Of a DNA stretch of 64,000 nt, positions 15,193 to 23,978 are shown in pieces. The notes beneath the pieces were generated by a model. It was not told the origin of the DNA. It was given only the letters and a program-made list of their open reading frames with translations, and made no database searches. The stretch comes from Algibacter lectus (GTDB taxonomy: Bacteria; Bacteroidota; Bacteroidia; Flavobacteriales; Flavobacteriaceae), in contig NZ_FOLN01000013.1 of NCBI RefSeq assembly GCF_900112395.1, positions 62,001 through 126,000 of the forward strand. Direction: 5' to 3'. How positions within the stretch are numbered: position 1 is the first letter of the stretch; every line of letters starts with the position of its first letter. The position numbers and the translations under genes are program-made.

Positions 15193-16992
15193 ATGGCTAC
15201 TATTAAAAACATTGCAATTATTGCACACGTTGACCACGGTAAAACTACGTTGGTTGATAAAATTATGTATCACTGTCAATTGTTTCGTGAAAACGAAAAT
15301 ACAGGTGATCTAATTCTTGATAATAACGATTTAGAGCGTGAAAGAGGTATTACAATTACTTCTAAGAACGTTTCGGTTGTATATAAAGGCACAAAAATCA
15401 ATATAATTGATACACCTGGTCACGCCGATTTCGGAGGTGAAGTAGAGCGTGTCTTAAATATGGCTGATGGTGTTGTATTATTAGTTGATGCATTTGAAGG
15501 GCCAATGCCACAAACTCGTTTTGTATTACAAAAAGCTATCGATTTAGGTTTAAAACCATGTGTGGTTGTAAACAAAGTTGATAAAGAAAACTGTACTCCT
15601 GATGAAGTACATGAAAAAGTTTTCGATTTAATGTTTGAACTAGGTGCTGAAGAATGGCAGTTAGATTTTCCAACAGTTTACGGTTCGGCTAAGAATAACT
15701 GGATGAGTGACGATTGGAGAAATGAAACTGATAACATTGAACCATTATTAGATATGGTTATCGAGCATGTTCCTGCTCCTGTATTTCCAGAAGGAACAAC
15801 TCAAATGTTAATTACATCTTTAGATTTCTCTTCTTTTACAGGTCGTATCGCGATTGGTAGAGTGCAAAGAGGAAACATTGTGGAAGGACAACAAATCGCT
15901 TTAGTAAAAAGAGATGGTACTATTACAAAAAGTAAAATTAAAGAGGTATTTATATTCGAAGGTTTAGGACGTAAACGTGTAGAGAGCGTTCAAACTGGTG
16001 ATATTTGTGCTCTTGTTGGTGTAGAAGGTTTTGAAATTGGAGATACTGTTTCTGATTTAGAAAATCCTGAAGGATTAAAATCTATCGCTATCGATGAGCC
16101 TACAATGAGTATGTTGTTTACTATTAACGATTCTCCTTTCTTCGGGAAAGATGGAAAGTATGTAACATCTCGTCATATCAAAGATCGTTTAGAAAAAGAA
16201 TTAGAGAAAAACTTAGCACTTAAACTAGGTGAAACTGGAAGTGCAGATAAATTCATGGTTTTTGGTCGTGGTGTATTACACTTATCGGTTTTAATTGAAA
16301 CTATGCGTCGTGAAGGTTATGAGCTTCAAATTGGACAACCACAAGTAATCATTAGAGAAATCGATGGTGTTAAATGTGAGCCAATTGAAGAGTTAACTAT
16401 TGACCTTCCAGAAACTGTTTCTGGTAGAGCTGTAGAGTTTGTAACTTTACGTAAAGGTGAAATGTTAAGTATGGAAGCTAAAGGAGATCGTATGGTTTGC
16501 GAATTCTTAATTCCTTCTCGTGGTATTATTGGTTTACGTAACCAATTATTAACTGCAACTGCTGGTGAGGCTATTATGGCACACCGTTTTAAAGAATACC
16601 AACCATTAAAAGGTGCAATTCCAGGACGTATTTCAGGATCTTTAGTGTCTATGGAAAACGGAACAGCAATTCCTTATTCTATTGATAAATTACAAGATAG
16701 AGGTAAGTTTTTCGTAGAGCCAGGTGAGAATATATATGAAGGCCAAGTAATTGGAGAAAACTCTCGTCAGGATGATATGAATATTAACATTACTAAAGCT
16801 AAAAAGCAAAGTAATGTACGTTCTTCTGGAGCAGATGATAAAGCGAAAATTGTGCCAGCAATTAAATTCTCTTTAGAAGAAGCTTTAGAATATATCCAAA
16901 AAGATGAATACGTAGAGGTTACACCAAACCACTTACGTTTACGTAAAATTTGGTTATCTGAAGTAGATCGTAAGAGAAACAAATCTATATAA
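15193..16992 (+). CDS. typA: Ribosome-associated translational GTPase TypA/BipA
   Basis: 599 residues, the usual length. G1 AHVDHGKT (residues 11-18), switch I region with RERGITI, G3 DTPGHADFGGE, and G4 NKVD; the later domains include the EF-G-like domain III/V and the TypA-specific C-terminal domain with FVEPGENIYEGQVIGE and SNVRSSGAD. TypA binds 70S ribosomes and helps ribosome assembly and stress adaptation, particularly in the cold. The gene has its own promoter and is followed after 5 bases by a small membrane-protein gene, likely read from the same message. Confidence 0.97.
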   Translation: MATIKNIAIIAHVDHGKTTLVDKIMYHCQLFRENENTGDLILDNNDLERERGITITSKNVSVVYKGTKINIIDTPGHADFGGEVERVLNMADGVVLLVDAFEGPMPQTRFVLQKAIDLGLKPCVVVNKVDKENCTPDEVHEKVFDLMFELGAEEWQLDFPTVYGSAKNNWMSDDWRNETDNIEPLLDMVIEHVPAPVFPEGTTQMLITSLDFSSFTGRIAIGRVQRGNIVEGQQIALVKRDGTITKSKIKEVFIFEGLGRKRVESVQTGDICALVGVEGFEIGDTVSDLENPEGLKSIAIDEPTMSMLFTINDSPFFGKDGKYVTSRHIKDRLEKELEKNLALKLGETGSADKFMVFGRGVLHLSVLIETMRREGYELQIGQPQVIIREIDGVKCEPIEELTIDLPETVSGRAVEFVTLRKGEMLSMEAKGDRMVCEFLIPSRGIIGLRNQLLTATAGEAIMAHRFKEYQPLKGAIPGRISGSLVSMENGTAIPYSIDKLQDRGKFFVEPGENIYEGQVIGENSRQDDMNINITKAKKQSNVRSSGADDKAKIVPAIKFSLEEALEYIQKDEYVEVTPNHLRLRKIWLSEVDRKRNKSI

Positions 16993-16997
16993 CATAA

Positions 16998-17231
16998 ATG
17001 GAATTCTTAGGAATTTCAATTACAGATTGGGTAGGGTATGCCGCTATGGCTACTGTTTTAATATCCTTCTTAATGACGTCTGTAAATAAATTACGAATAG
17101 TAAACTCCGCAGGGTGTTTACTATTCGTGTTTTATGGCATTATGTTAATGCCATTGTCAAAGCCTATTGTTATTACAAATGGTGCTATTATTTGTGTTAA
17201 TTTATTTTATCTATTAAAAGCTAAAAAATAA
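16998..17231 (+). CDS. Small three-helix membrane protein (YgjV/PQ-loop-like)
   Basis: 77 residues with three membrane segments: WVGYAAMATVLISFLM, NSAGCLLFVFYGIML and ITNGAIICVNLFYLL. The layout, with NKLRIVNSAG between helices 1 and 2, resembles the bacterial YgjV-like or half-SWEET-size membrane proteins, but the match is by eye. It begins 5 bases after typA and so is probably co-transcribed with it. There is no visible catalytic feature. Confidence 0.65.
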   Translation: MEFLGISITDWVGYAAMATVLISFLMTSVNKLRIVNSAGCLLFVFYGIMLMPLSKPIVITNGAIICVNLFYLLKAKK

Positions 17232-17280
17232 TATTGTATTAGTGCTTAGCGAATTAACGATGGTAAATTAAATGATTTTG

Positions 17281-17288
17281 TATATTTG
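17281..17288 (+). promoter_or_regulatory. Bacteroidota -7 promoter box of the polysaccharide locus
   Basis: TATATTTG matches TAnnTTTG and lies 75 bases before the first flippase start. The intergenic region has no other gene, so this is a good candidate for the promoter driving the plus-strand part of the locus. A -33 TTTG is not clear. Confidence 0.55.
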
Positions 17289-17362
17289 AAATGTTTTGCA
17301 AGAATAGCTAGCGTGAATAAGCATTAATACTTCAAAATATAACACCACAAAATTCATATTAA

Positions 17363-18679
17363 TTGAAGAAATTAATAGATTACATTAAAAAGCATGTTTT
17401 AATTAAATTAATGTCGTTAAAAACGGTATTAGTGTTTGTTAAAGTTCTTGCTGGTATATTAACCTCTAAAGCTATTGCTTTAATTATTGGTCCTGTAGGG
17501 TTTGCTTTAATAGGTAATTTAGAAAATTTTGTAAGTGCGTTTCATAATATTTCCGTTTTAGGTTCTTACAATACTGTTGTAAAATATGTAGCACTATATA
17601 AAGAAGATACAAAGTCGTTAAGTAAAACACTTTCTACCGTGTTTTATGTAGGGTTTGTTAGCACGGTTATAGTTTCTATGTTGTGTTATTTAAATGCCGA
17701 AACTATCAATGATTTTATATTTCCGAAGTACAATAACTACGCAGATATAATTAAAATATTTGCAATAGCATTGCCCTTTTATGCTATAAATATGTATTCC
17801 TTTTCTATCATGAATGGTTTTGGGAAATACAAAAACATGTGCCAAATTAATATTATAGGTCAGCTTTTAAGCGTTGCGATTGCCTTAGTTTTAATTTATC
17901 AAAGTAAAATTGATGGAGCATTAATATCTGTAGTGATATCAGAATCCTTAATATTTTTAATCACACTTGTTGGTATTTTTAATAGGCGTAGTTTGGCAAA
18001 CCTTGTTCAGGTAAAAAATATAAGTTTCAGTTTTTTTAAAAAAACATGGCCTATATCCATTATGGCATTGTTTTCAGCGGTTCTTATGCCGCTTGTTGCT
18101 ATTTGTATCCGTTCTTATATAATCGAGGGGTTAGGTTATAAGGAAGCGGGTTTATGGGAAGCCATGAATAGAATATCTAGATATTATTTAATGTTTGTAA
18201 CCTCTATAGTCGGGATGTCTATTTTACCTCGATTGTCTAAGATTAACAATGTTAAAAAATTCAGGAAAGAGATTTCTAGCTATTACAAAATATTAGTTCC
18301 TATTTTGATTGGCGGTTTTTTAGTGATTTATGCATTGAAATCGCCTATTATAAGTCTTGTGTTTACCAATGAGTTTAGATCTGTTGAAGATTTGTTTTTA
18401 TGGCAGTTACTTGGTGATTTTATTAAAATTCTTGCTGTAATTATTGCCTATCAATTTTTGGCGAAAAAAATGTTTTGGCATTATATTTTAACAGAGCTTT
18501 TCTTGGTTGTAATATTATACATTACAAGTGTTTATTTTATAGGTATATTCGATGGAGTAAAAGGTGCTGTATTTGCGCATTTTGTTAGTTATCTTATGTA
18601 CTTTGGTATTGTTATTCTTTTGTTATGGAGTTCTTTATTTGGTCTTGATTCTAATGAGATTTCTTTAAGGAAAAAATAA
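17363..18679 (+). CDS. Wzx-type polysaccharide flippase (first copy)
   Basis: 438 residues with about 12 membrane helices, MOP/Wzx superfamily. The N-terminus (LKTVLVFVKVLAGILTSKAIALIIGPVGFALIG) is the typical O-antigen translocase opening, where an undecaprenyl-linked oligosaccharide is flipped to the periplasm. I use the TTG at 17363 because it keeps the amphipathic leader found in relatives; the ATG at 17411 is an alternative. It opens the plus-strand locus, 41 bases ahead of the FemAB-like gene. A second, divergent flippase is encoded at 20819-22297, so the locus may handle two glycans. Confidence 0.88.
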   Translation: MKKLIDYIKKHVLIKLMSLKTVLVFVKVLAGILTSKAIALIIGPVGFALIGNLENFVSAFHNISVLGSYNTVVKYVALYKEDTKSLSKTLSTVFYVGFVSTVIVSMLCYLNAETINDFIFPKYNNYADIIKIFAIALPFYAINMYSFSIMNGFGKYKNMCQINIIGQLLSVAIALVLIYQSKIDGALISVVISESLIFLITLVGIFNRRSLANLVQVKNISFSFFKKTWPISIMALFSAVLMPLVAICIRSYIIEGLGYKEAGLWEAMNRISRYYLMFVTSIVGMSILPRLSKINNVKKFRKEISSYYKILVPILIGGFLVIYALKSPIISLVFTNEFRSVEDLFLWQLLGDFIKILAVIIAYQFLAKKMFWHYILTELFLVVILYITSVYFIGIFDGVKGAVFAHFVSYLMYFGIVILLLWSSLFGLDSNEISLRKK

Positions 18680-18720
18680 AGAACTAATAACCTATGTAAA
18701 TCTTAAGGATATTTTTTTTA

Positions 18721-19701
18721 ATGACCGATATTAATATTGTTAGATATAACGTCTCAAATTATAGAGCATGGAATCAATTTGTAGCTAAAGCAAAAAATGC
18801 TACTTTTTTATTTCAAAGAGATTTTATGGATTATCATAAAGATCGATTTCAAGATTTTTCCTTACTCATTTACAAAAAAAATAAACTAGTAGCTGTTTTA
18901 CCGGCAAATACGTTGGGTGATGAGATTTATTCGCATCAAGGCTTAACTTACGGTGGTCTTGTTTTTCAAAAGGAAATTAAATTTGAAAATGTATTTGCTA
19001 TTTTTAAGGAACTTCTAAAGTATTTGAATTCAATTGGTTTTAAAAGCTTAGTTCTAAAACAAATGCCGGCTATATATACCGGTGTTTTTACTGAAGAAAT
19101 AGATTATTTAATGTTTGTTTTGAAAGCCGAATTATTAAGGAAAGATACCTTGTCGGTTATTAATTTAAAAGGAGAACAATTAAAAATCTCGAATAATCGA
19201 TTAGAGGGGTACAGAAGAGGTGTTAAACATCATTTAGATGTTAAGGAAGAAGACGATTTTGAGCTGTTTTGGAATTCAATTCTTATTAAAAATTTAAAAG
19301 ATAAACACCATACTAAACCTGTTCATGGTTTAGAAGAAATTAGACTGTTAAAAAAACGTTTTCCGAAGAATATAAGGCAATTTAATGTTTATGATGATGA
19401 ACAAATTGTAGCAGGAACTACTGTCTTTGAAACTGAATTTGTGGCGCATTCTCAATACATCTCGGGTAATGAAAATAAAAATACGCAAGGCCACTTAGAT
19501 TTTTTACATCATCATTTAATTAAAAACGTATTTAAAGATAAAGCGTATTTCGATTTTGGAACATCAAACGAGAATAATGGTTTGCATATTAATAAAGGCC
19601 TTCAATTTTGGAAAGAAGGGTTTGGGGCCAGAACGGTAACGCAAGATTTTTATAAAGTAAGCGTTATTAATTACTCCTTACTTAATAACGTTTTTATATG
19701 A
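18721..19701 (+). CDS. FemAB/GNAT-like acyltransferase
   Basis: 326 residues with the two-lobed GNAT layout of FemAB-type enzymes. The first half holds FLFQRDFMDYHKDRF and LVAVLPANTLG; the second half has a conserved-looking block around FNVYDDEQIVAGTTVFET and DFGTSNENNGLHINKGLQFWKEGFGA, the latter typical of the peptidoglycan-bridge/exopolysaccharide GNAT subgroup. Such proteins transfer acyl groups, often to amino groups. The gene ends in ATGA, overlapping the start of the aminotransferase gene by 4 bases. The likely inference is that it acylates the amino sugar the aminotransferase makes; this is not provable from sequence. Confidence 0.75.
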   Translation: MTDINIVRYNVSNYRAWNQFVAKAKNATFLFQRDFMDYHKDRFQDFSLLIYKKNKLVAVLPANTLGDEIYSHQGLTYGGLVFQKEIKFENVFAIFKELLKYLNSIGFKSLVLKQMPAIYTGVFTEEIDYLMFVLKAELLRKDTLSVINLKGEQLKISNNRLEGYRRGVKHHLDVKEEDDFELFWNSILIKNLKDKHHTKPVHGLEEIRLLKKRFPKNIRQFNVYDDEQIVAGTTVFETEFVAHSQYISGNENKNTQGHLDFLHHHLIKNVFKDKAYFDFGTSNENNGLHINKGLQFWKEGFGARTVTQDFYKVSVINYSLLNNVFI

Positions 19702-20798
19702 TTAAGTTTTTAGATTTAAAATTAATTAATAAGAATTTTGAAAAAGAATTCAAAGCACGATTTGACGCATTTTTAAATTCAGGACAATACATTTTAGGTG
19801 AAGAAGTTTTAAAGTTTGAAGAGCAATTTGCTGCCTATTGTGGAGTAAAGCATTGTATAGGTGTTAGTTCCGGTCTTGATGCACTTCAACTTATTTTTGA
19901 AGCGTATAAATTGCTAGGTAAATTAAAAGAAGGTGATGAAGTTATAGTGCCAGCAAACACATATATAGCAACTATTTTAGCTATTTCAAATACCAGGTTA
20001 GTGCCAGTTTTAGTAGAGCCTAATATTGATACTTATAATATAGATGTTAGTAAAATAGAGTCTGCTATTACAGAGAAAACAAAAGCTATTTTAGGTGTTC
20101 ATCTATACGGGCAATTGTATAATGTAGAGCGTTTAGAAGAAGTTTGTAAAATAAATAATTTATTATTAATTGAAGATGCAGCGCAAGCACATGGTGCGCA
20201 ATATATAGATGGTAGAAGAGCAGGGAATGTTTCTGATGCTGGAGCTTTTAGTTTTTATCCAACTAAAAATCTAGGTGCTTTAGGAGATGCTGGCGCAGTA
20301 ACTACCAATGACACGGAATTAGCTGAAGCTATATTCAAACTTAGAAACTATGGCAGAACATCAACATACAGAAATGATATTAAAGGTTTTAATTGCAGGT
20401 TAGATGAGTTGCAAGCCACATTTTTAAGTGTTAAGCTGAAACATTTAGATAGTGATAATTTAAAGCGAAATAAACTGGCTAACTTGTACTTAAACAACAT
20501 TAATAATTCTAAAATTACTTTACCTTATTTTTCAGGTGAAAAAGATCATGTTTTTCATCAATTTGTTATTCGGTGTGAGGAAAGAGGAAAGTTTGTAGAC
20601 TACACAAAGAATTGTGATATCCAAACTTCGGTACATTATCCTATTCCTCCTCATAAACAAAAAGCATTCTATGGTTATAACACACTATCTCTTAGAGTAA
20701 CAGAAAAAATGCATAAAACGGTAGTTAGTTTACCGTTACATCCTGCTTTGAAAATAAAGGAAATTAATAAAATAGTTAAAGCTGTAAATAAGTTTTAA
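19698..20798 (+). CDS. DegT/DnrJ/EryC1 sugar aminotransferase (FdtB-like)
   Basis: 366 residues. PLP-dependent fold type I: EDAAQAHG (Asp160 contacts the pyridine nitrogen) and the Schiff-base lysine in SFYPTKNLG (Lys190). N-terminal LDLKLIN and the GQYILGEEVLKFEE region are typical of sugar-nucleotide 3- or 4-aminotransferases. The FdtA-type ketoisomerase at 26165 in the same locus makes a dTDP-3-keto-6-deoxyhexose, the substrate of FdtB or QdtB, so dTDP-3-amino-3,6-dideoxyhexose formation is the most economical reading. The gene overlaps the FemAB-like gene by 4 bases (translational coupling). Confidence 0.88.
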   Translation: MIKFLDLKLINKNFEKEFKARFDAFLNSGQYILGEEVLKFEEQFAAYCGVKHCIGVSSGLDALQLIFEAYKLLGKLKEGDEVIVPANTYIATILAISNTRLVPVLVEPNIDTYNIDVSKIESAITEKTKAILGVHLYGQLYNVERLEEVCKINNLLLIEDAAQAHGAQYIDGRRAGNVSDAGAFSFYPTKNLGALGDAGAVTTNDTELAEAIFKLRNYGRTSTYRNDIKGFNCRLDELQATFLSVKLKHLDSDNLKRNKLANLYLNNINNSKITLPYFSGEKDHVFHQFVIRCEERGKFVDYTKNCDIQTSVHYPIPPHKQKAFYGYNTLSLRVTEKMHKTVVSLPLHPALKIKEINKIVKAVNKF

Positions 20799-20818
20799 TT
20801 TAAAACAGTATCTATTTT

Positions 20819-22297
20819 ATGACAGATAACCAAAAAGCATACAGACAAGTATTCAAGGGTGCGTCTTTGTTTGGAGGTGTTCAAATCATAAATATATTAG
20901 CAGGAATACTAAGGTCTAAATTTGCTGCAATATTTTTAGGTCCTGCTGGAGTAGGTATTATGGGAGTTTTGAATTCTACGATACACTTAATTACTAGCAT
21001 CTTTAAATTGGGTTTAGATACAAGTTCTATTAAGGAAATAGCATTTGCAAATAAATTAGAAGATAAAAGAAACGTATCTAATGTTATTTATAATCTAAAA
21101 CGATTATTATGGGTTACAGGTGTTTTGGGAACGGTCGTAACTTCAATATTATCTCCTTTTTTAAGTGAGATTGCTTTCCAAAGTAAATCTTTTACGTTTT
21201 CATTTATTTGGATTTCCGTAGCTGTCTTATTTAAACAATTGACATTTGGTAATATGGCTATATTACAGGGCTTACGGAAACTAAAGAAATTAGCTATGGT
21301 TAATTTATATAGTAGCGTATGTTCTGTTTTTATAGTAGTGCCTTTGTATTATTTTTTTGGTTTAGAAGCTATTATTCCAACTATTATTTTAACAACGTTT
21401 TTAGGATATTTAATATCAAAGTATTTTACGTTGTCGGTAGAAATTGAATCGGATCATAAATCATTGAAAAATGTATTTCATGAAGGAAAACCAATGATTA
21501 AACTTGGTGTAACATTAAGTGTTGGTAGCATCATTACTTTGTTTGTAGCGTATTTAATTCAGGTATATATTACAAATGTAGGAGGTTTAACGGAAGTAGG
21601 GTATTATAATGTCGGTATGATAATTATAAATTCTTATGTGGGACTCATTTTTGAGTCTATGAGTAAAGATTATTTTCCTAGGCTATCTGAAATTATAAAT
21701 GATATTAAAAGTGTTCAAAGAACGGTGACACAACAGGCAATGGTAGTGGTGTTGTTAATTACTCCTGTAATTATTTTATTTTTAACCTTTGCAGAATATT
21801 TTATAGTAATTCTTTATTCGAAAGCTTTTCTACCAGTTTTATTATTTATAAATATAGCAATTATGGGTACTTTATTTAAAGCAGTTTCTTGGTCTTTGGG
21901 CTACGTTATTATTGCAAATGGTGACTCAAGTGTTTTTATAAAAACAGCAATAGGTTTTAATGTTTTACTTCTAGTAATAAATATTTTTGGATACTCAAAC
22001 TATGGTTTGTTAGGATTGGGAGTTAGTTATATAATTTATTATTTTTTGCACCTTGTTATTATTTCTTTAATAATGAAATTTAGGTATAAGTTTGTTTTTA
22101 TTTCAGAGTTTATAAAGGTTTATTTTGTTTGCTTATTATTGGTGTTTTCTACTTTTTGCATTACTTACATAGGAGATGAGCTACTTAAAAGCTTTTTATT
22201 AGTTTTTCTAATTTTGATATCTAGTGTTTTTACGATATATAATTTAAACAAAAAGTTAGATGTTAAATCTTTTATAAAAGAGAAATTTAATAAGTAA
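20819..22297 (+). CDS. Wzx-type polysaccharide flippase (second copy)
   Basis: 492 residues and about 14 membrane helices. Opening motif KAYRQVFKGASLFGGVQIIN followed by GILRSKFAAIFLGPAGVGIMG is characteristic of the O-antigen/lipid-linked-oligosaccharide translocases (MOP superfamily). It is clearly a different protein from the first flippase: the alignable parts are limited to the GPAG/GPVG region. It follows the aminotransferase by 20 bases and precedes a hexapeptide acetyltransferase. No Wzy-type polymerase is found nearby. Confidence 0.88.
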   Translation: MTDNQKAYRQVFKGASLFGGVQIINILAGILRSKFAAIFLGPAGVGIMGVLNSTIHLITSIFKLGLDTSSIKEIAFANKLEDKRNVSNVIYNLKRLLWVTGVLGTVVTSILSPFLSEIAFQSKSFTFSFIWISVAVLFKQLTFGNMAILQGLRKLKKLAMVNLYSSVCSVFIVVPLYYFFGLEAIIPTIILTTFLGYLISKYFTLSVEIESDHKSLKNVFHEGKPMIKLGVTLSVGSIITLFVAYLIQVYITNVGGLTEVGYYNVGMIIINSYVGLIFESMSKDYFPRLSEIINDIKSVQRTVTQQAMVVVLLITPVIILFLTFAEYFIVILYSKAFLPVLLFINIAIMGTLFKAVSWSLGYVIIANGDSSVFIKTAIGFNVLLLVINIFGYSNYGLLGLGVSYIIYYFLHLVIISLIMKFRYKFVFISEFIKVYFVCLLLVFSTFCITYIGDELLKSFLLVFLILISSVFTIYNLNKKLDVKSFIKEKFNK

Positions 22298-22345
22298 TTA
22301 TAAAATTGGTAGGGCCGGGTAATTCATGTTTAAATATTTACAGAA

Positions 22346-22909
22346 ATGATTGGTAAAATAGTTTTTAGATTAGATAATTGGATTAAACGACTTATTTATA
22401 AGCAATACAGTAATAATCCAAATATACATGGTGATTACGAATCATTTCAGCCGATAGTTTTTAAGGGAAAAGGAGAGGTTAGAATGGGCGATAATGTTAA
22501 ATTTGGAGTTGTTAACTCTCCTTTTTTTCATAATACATATGCATACGTTGAGGCTAGAACTAGTGTTTCTGAAATTACTATAGGGAGCAATACCCGCATG
22601 AATAATGCTGTTTCAATTATTGCAGAAAAAAAAATTATAATCGGTAGTAATGTGCTTATCGGTTATAATTGTAGTATTATGGATAGTAATTTTCACAATC
22701 TAGCTCCTGAAAAACGACATGAAAGTGATCCTAGACCTGAATCGGTTATAATTCAGGATAATGTTTTTATCGGGAACGATGTAACAATTTTGAAAGGCGT
22801 TTGTTTAGAGGAAAATGTGGTTGTTGCCGCACGATCAGTAGTCACAAAAAGTTTTCCTAAAAATTCCGTTATTGGTGGTTGCCCTGCAGTAATTATTGGA
22901 AAGGTTTAG
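22346..22909 (+). CDS. Hexapeptide-repeat acetyltransferase
   Basis: 187 residues of left-handed beta-helix: repeats such as ITIGSNTRMNNAVSI, IIIGSNVLIGYNCSI and VFIGNDVTILKGVCLEENVVVAARSVV. The pattern VIGGCPAVIIGKV is the normal end of this class, which uses acetyl-CoA to O- or N-acetylate sugars (xenobiotic/serine acetyltransferase fold). The catalytic His is probably in DSNFHNLAPEKRHESDPR. A role as an O-acetyltransferase of the glycan is inferred from the locus. It is the last plus-strand gene before an inverted GT2 gene. Confidence 0.85.
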   Translation: MIGKIVFRLDNWIKRLIYKQYSNNPNIHGDYESFQPIVFKGKGEVRMGDNVKFGVVNSPFFHNTYAYVEARTSVSEITIGSNTRMNNAVSIIAEKKIIIGSNVLIGYNCSIMDSNFHNLAPEKRHESDPRPESVIIQDNVFIGNDVTILKGVCLEENVVVAARSVVTKSFPKNSVIGGCPAVIIGKV

Positions 22910-22958
22910 TTTTTTTGTGATTAGAGGTGATTATTTAATTTTTTAAAGTATTTTAACT

Positions 22959-23852
22959 TTATTTTCTAAATTTTAATTTGAGTAATAAAATATAATATTT
23001 TGCAATTAATAAAATGTTTAGAACTTTCCAGTTTTGTTTTACCTCCAAGTTTATTTTTTGAATAGAAGCTAAATCTTCCTCTTTGGTTAAATTCATTTTT
23101 AGCGTCTTTTTTACAATTAGGTAGGTAGAGTATTTAAATTGTAGCGCCTTTTTACTAAATATTTGGTAATTTATGTTTCCTAAAGAAGTCTTTAATTTTA
23201 TTCTTTCTACTAAAACTTTATCTACATATAGTATACTGTATTTTCGTGCTACTCTCAGCCATAAGTCATAATCTTCATAAGCTAGATTTTCATCATAGCC
23301 TCCTAGTTTTTTAAATAAAGCAGTGTTGATTAAAGCGCTTACCGAGCAAATAGTGTTTGAGTGGTTGAGTATTTCTTTATAAATAAAACCATCTGTAGGT
23401 GAAGTTGTTTTTTTACTTTGAAAAAACTTATCATAATATATATATGATGTATTGTTGATTGTGTCCGTTACTTTTGCATTACCATAAACAATACCAATTT
23501 TATCTTGAGAATAAGCGTTGTATATTGATATTTGAGTTTCTATGCAGTGAGGTAGTAATACATCGTCTCCAGCTAAATCTATAAAATATGTGCCTTCAAC
23601 ATTTTTGAAAGCAGAATTTACAGATTTTGTAAGGCCAAAGTTTTTCGCGTTTTTAATGAATAAGCCTGTTTTGTTTTTTAAAATCCACTTATCAATTATT
23701 TCAATAGAATTATCATTGCTACAATCATCAATTATTATTAATTGAATGTTTTTATAGGTCTGATTTATAACGGAATTTAATGCTTTTTCAATATACTCAC
23801 TATGGTTGTAGCAAGAACAGATTACAGTTACTAAAGAATTAAGGTTTAACAT
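22959..23852 (-). CDS. GT2 family glycosyltransferase (inverted)
   Basis: 297 residues. GT-A fold: VTVICSCYNHSEYIEKALNSVI, IIDDCSNDNSIEII, and the DXD-like FIDLAGDDVLLP around residues 93-104. C-terminal acceptor region has YDENLAYEDYDLWLRVAR, which is common to GT2 proteins of surface polysaccharide loci. It reads opposite to the rest of the locus and has its own -7 box (minus strand TATATTTG at 23917-23924), so its expression may be independent. Donor and acceptor sugars are not known. Confidence 0.85.
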   Translation of the reverse strand: MLNLNSLVTVICSCYNHSEYIEKALNSVINQTYKNIQLIIIDDCSNDNSIEIIDKWILKNKTGLFIKNAKNFGLTKSVNSAFKNVEGTYFIDLAGDDVLLPHCIETQISIYNAYSQDKIGIVYGNAKVTDTINNTSYIYYDKFFQSKKTTSPTDGFIYKEILNHSNTICSVSALINTALFKKLGGYDENLAYEDYDLWLRVARKYSILYVDKVLVERIKLKTSLGNINYQIFSKKALQFKYSTYLIVKKTLKMNLTKEEDLASIQKINLEVKQNWKVLNILLIAKYYILLLKLKFRK

Positions 23853-23916
23853 AGCACTGATTTATAATCAAAAAGACTAATTTTTTATTTTGTTTAATTT
23901 TAATTTAGTAAACTTA

Positions 23917-23924
23917 CAAATATA
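23917..23924 (-). promoter_or_regulatory. -7 promoter box for the inverted GT2 gene
   Basis: Minus-strand TATATTTG, 65 bases upstream of the GT2 ATG, and only 23 bases from a plus-strand box of the same sequence, giving a compact divergent promoter pair. Confidence 0.5.
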
Positions 23925-23946
23925 CTATGAGTTTTAGAGTTATAAT

Positions 23947-23954
23947 TATATTTG
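23947..23954 (+). promoter_or_regulatory. -7 promoter box for the GT4 genes
   Basis: Plus-strand TATATTTG, 25 bases before the ATG of the first GT4 gene. Same distance as the typA box from its start. No -33 TTTG is evident. Confidence 0.55.
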
Positions 23955-23978
23955 TTAGCAAATTTGCAATACTAGAAA

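Noticed and set aside
22298-22345. Short open stretch (GPGNSCLNIYRN) before the acetyltransferase
   Set aside because: About 17 codons, no start codon of its own and closed by a stop just inside the next gene; could be a relic but cannot be supported.
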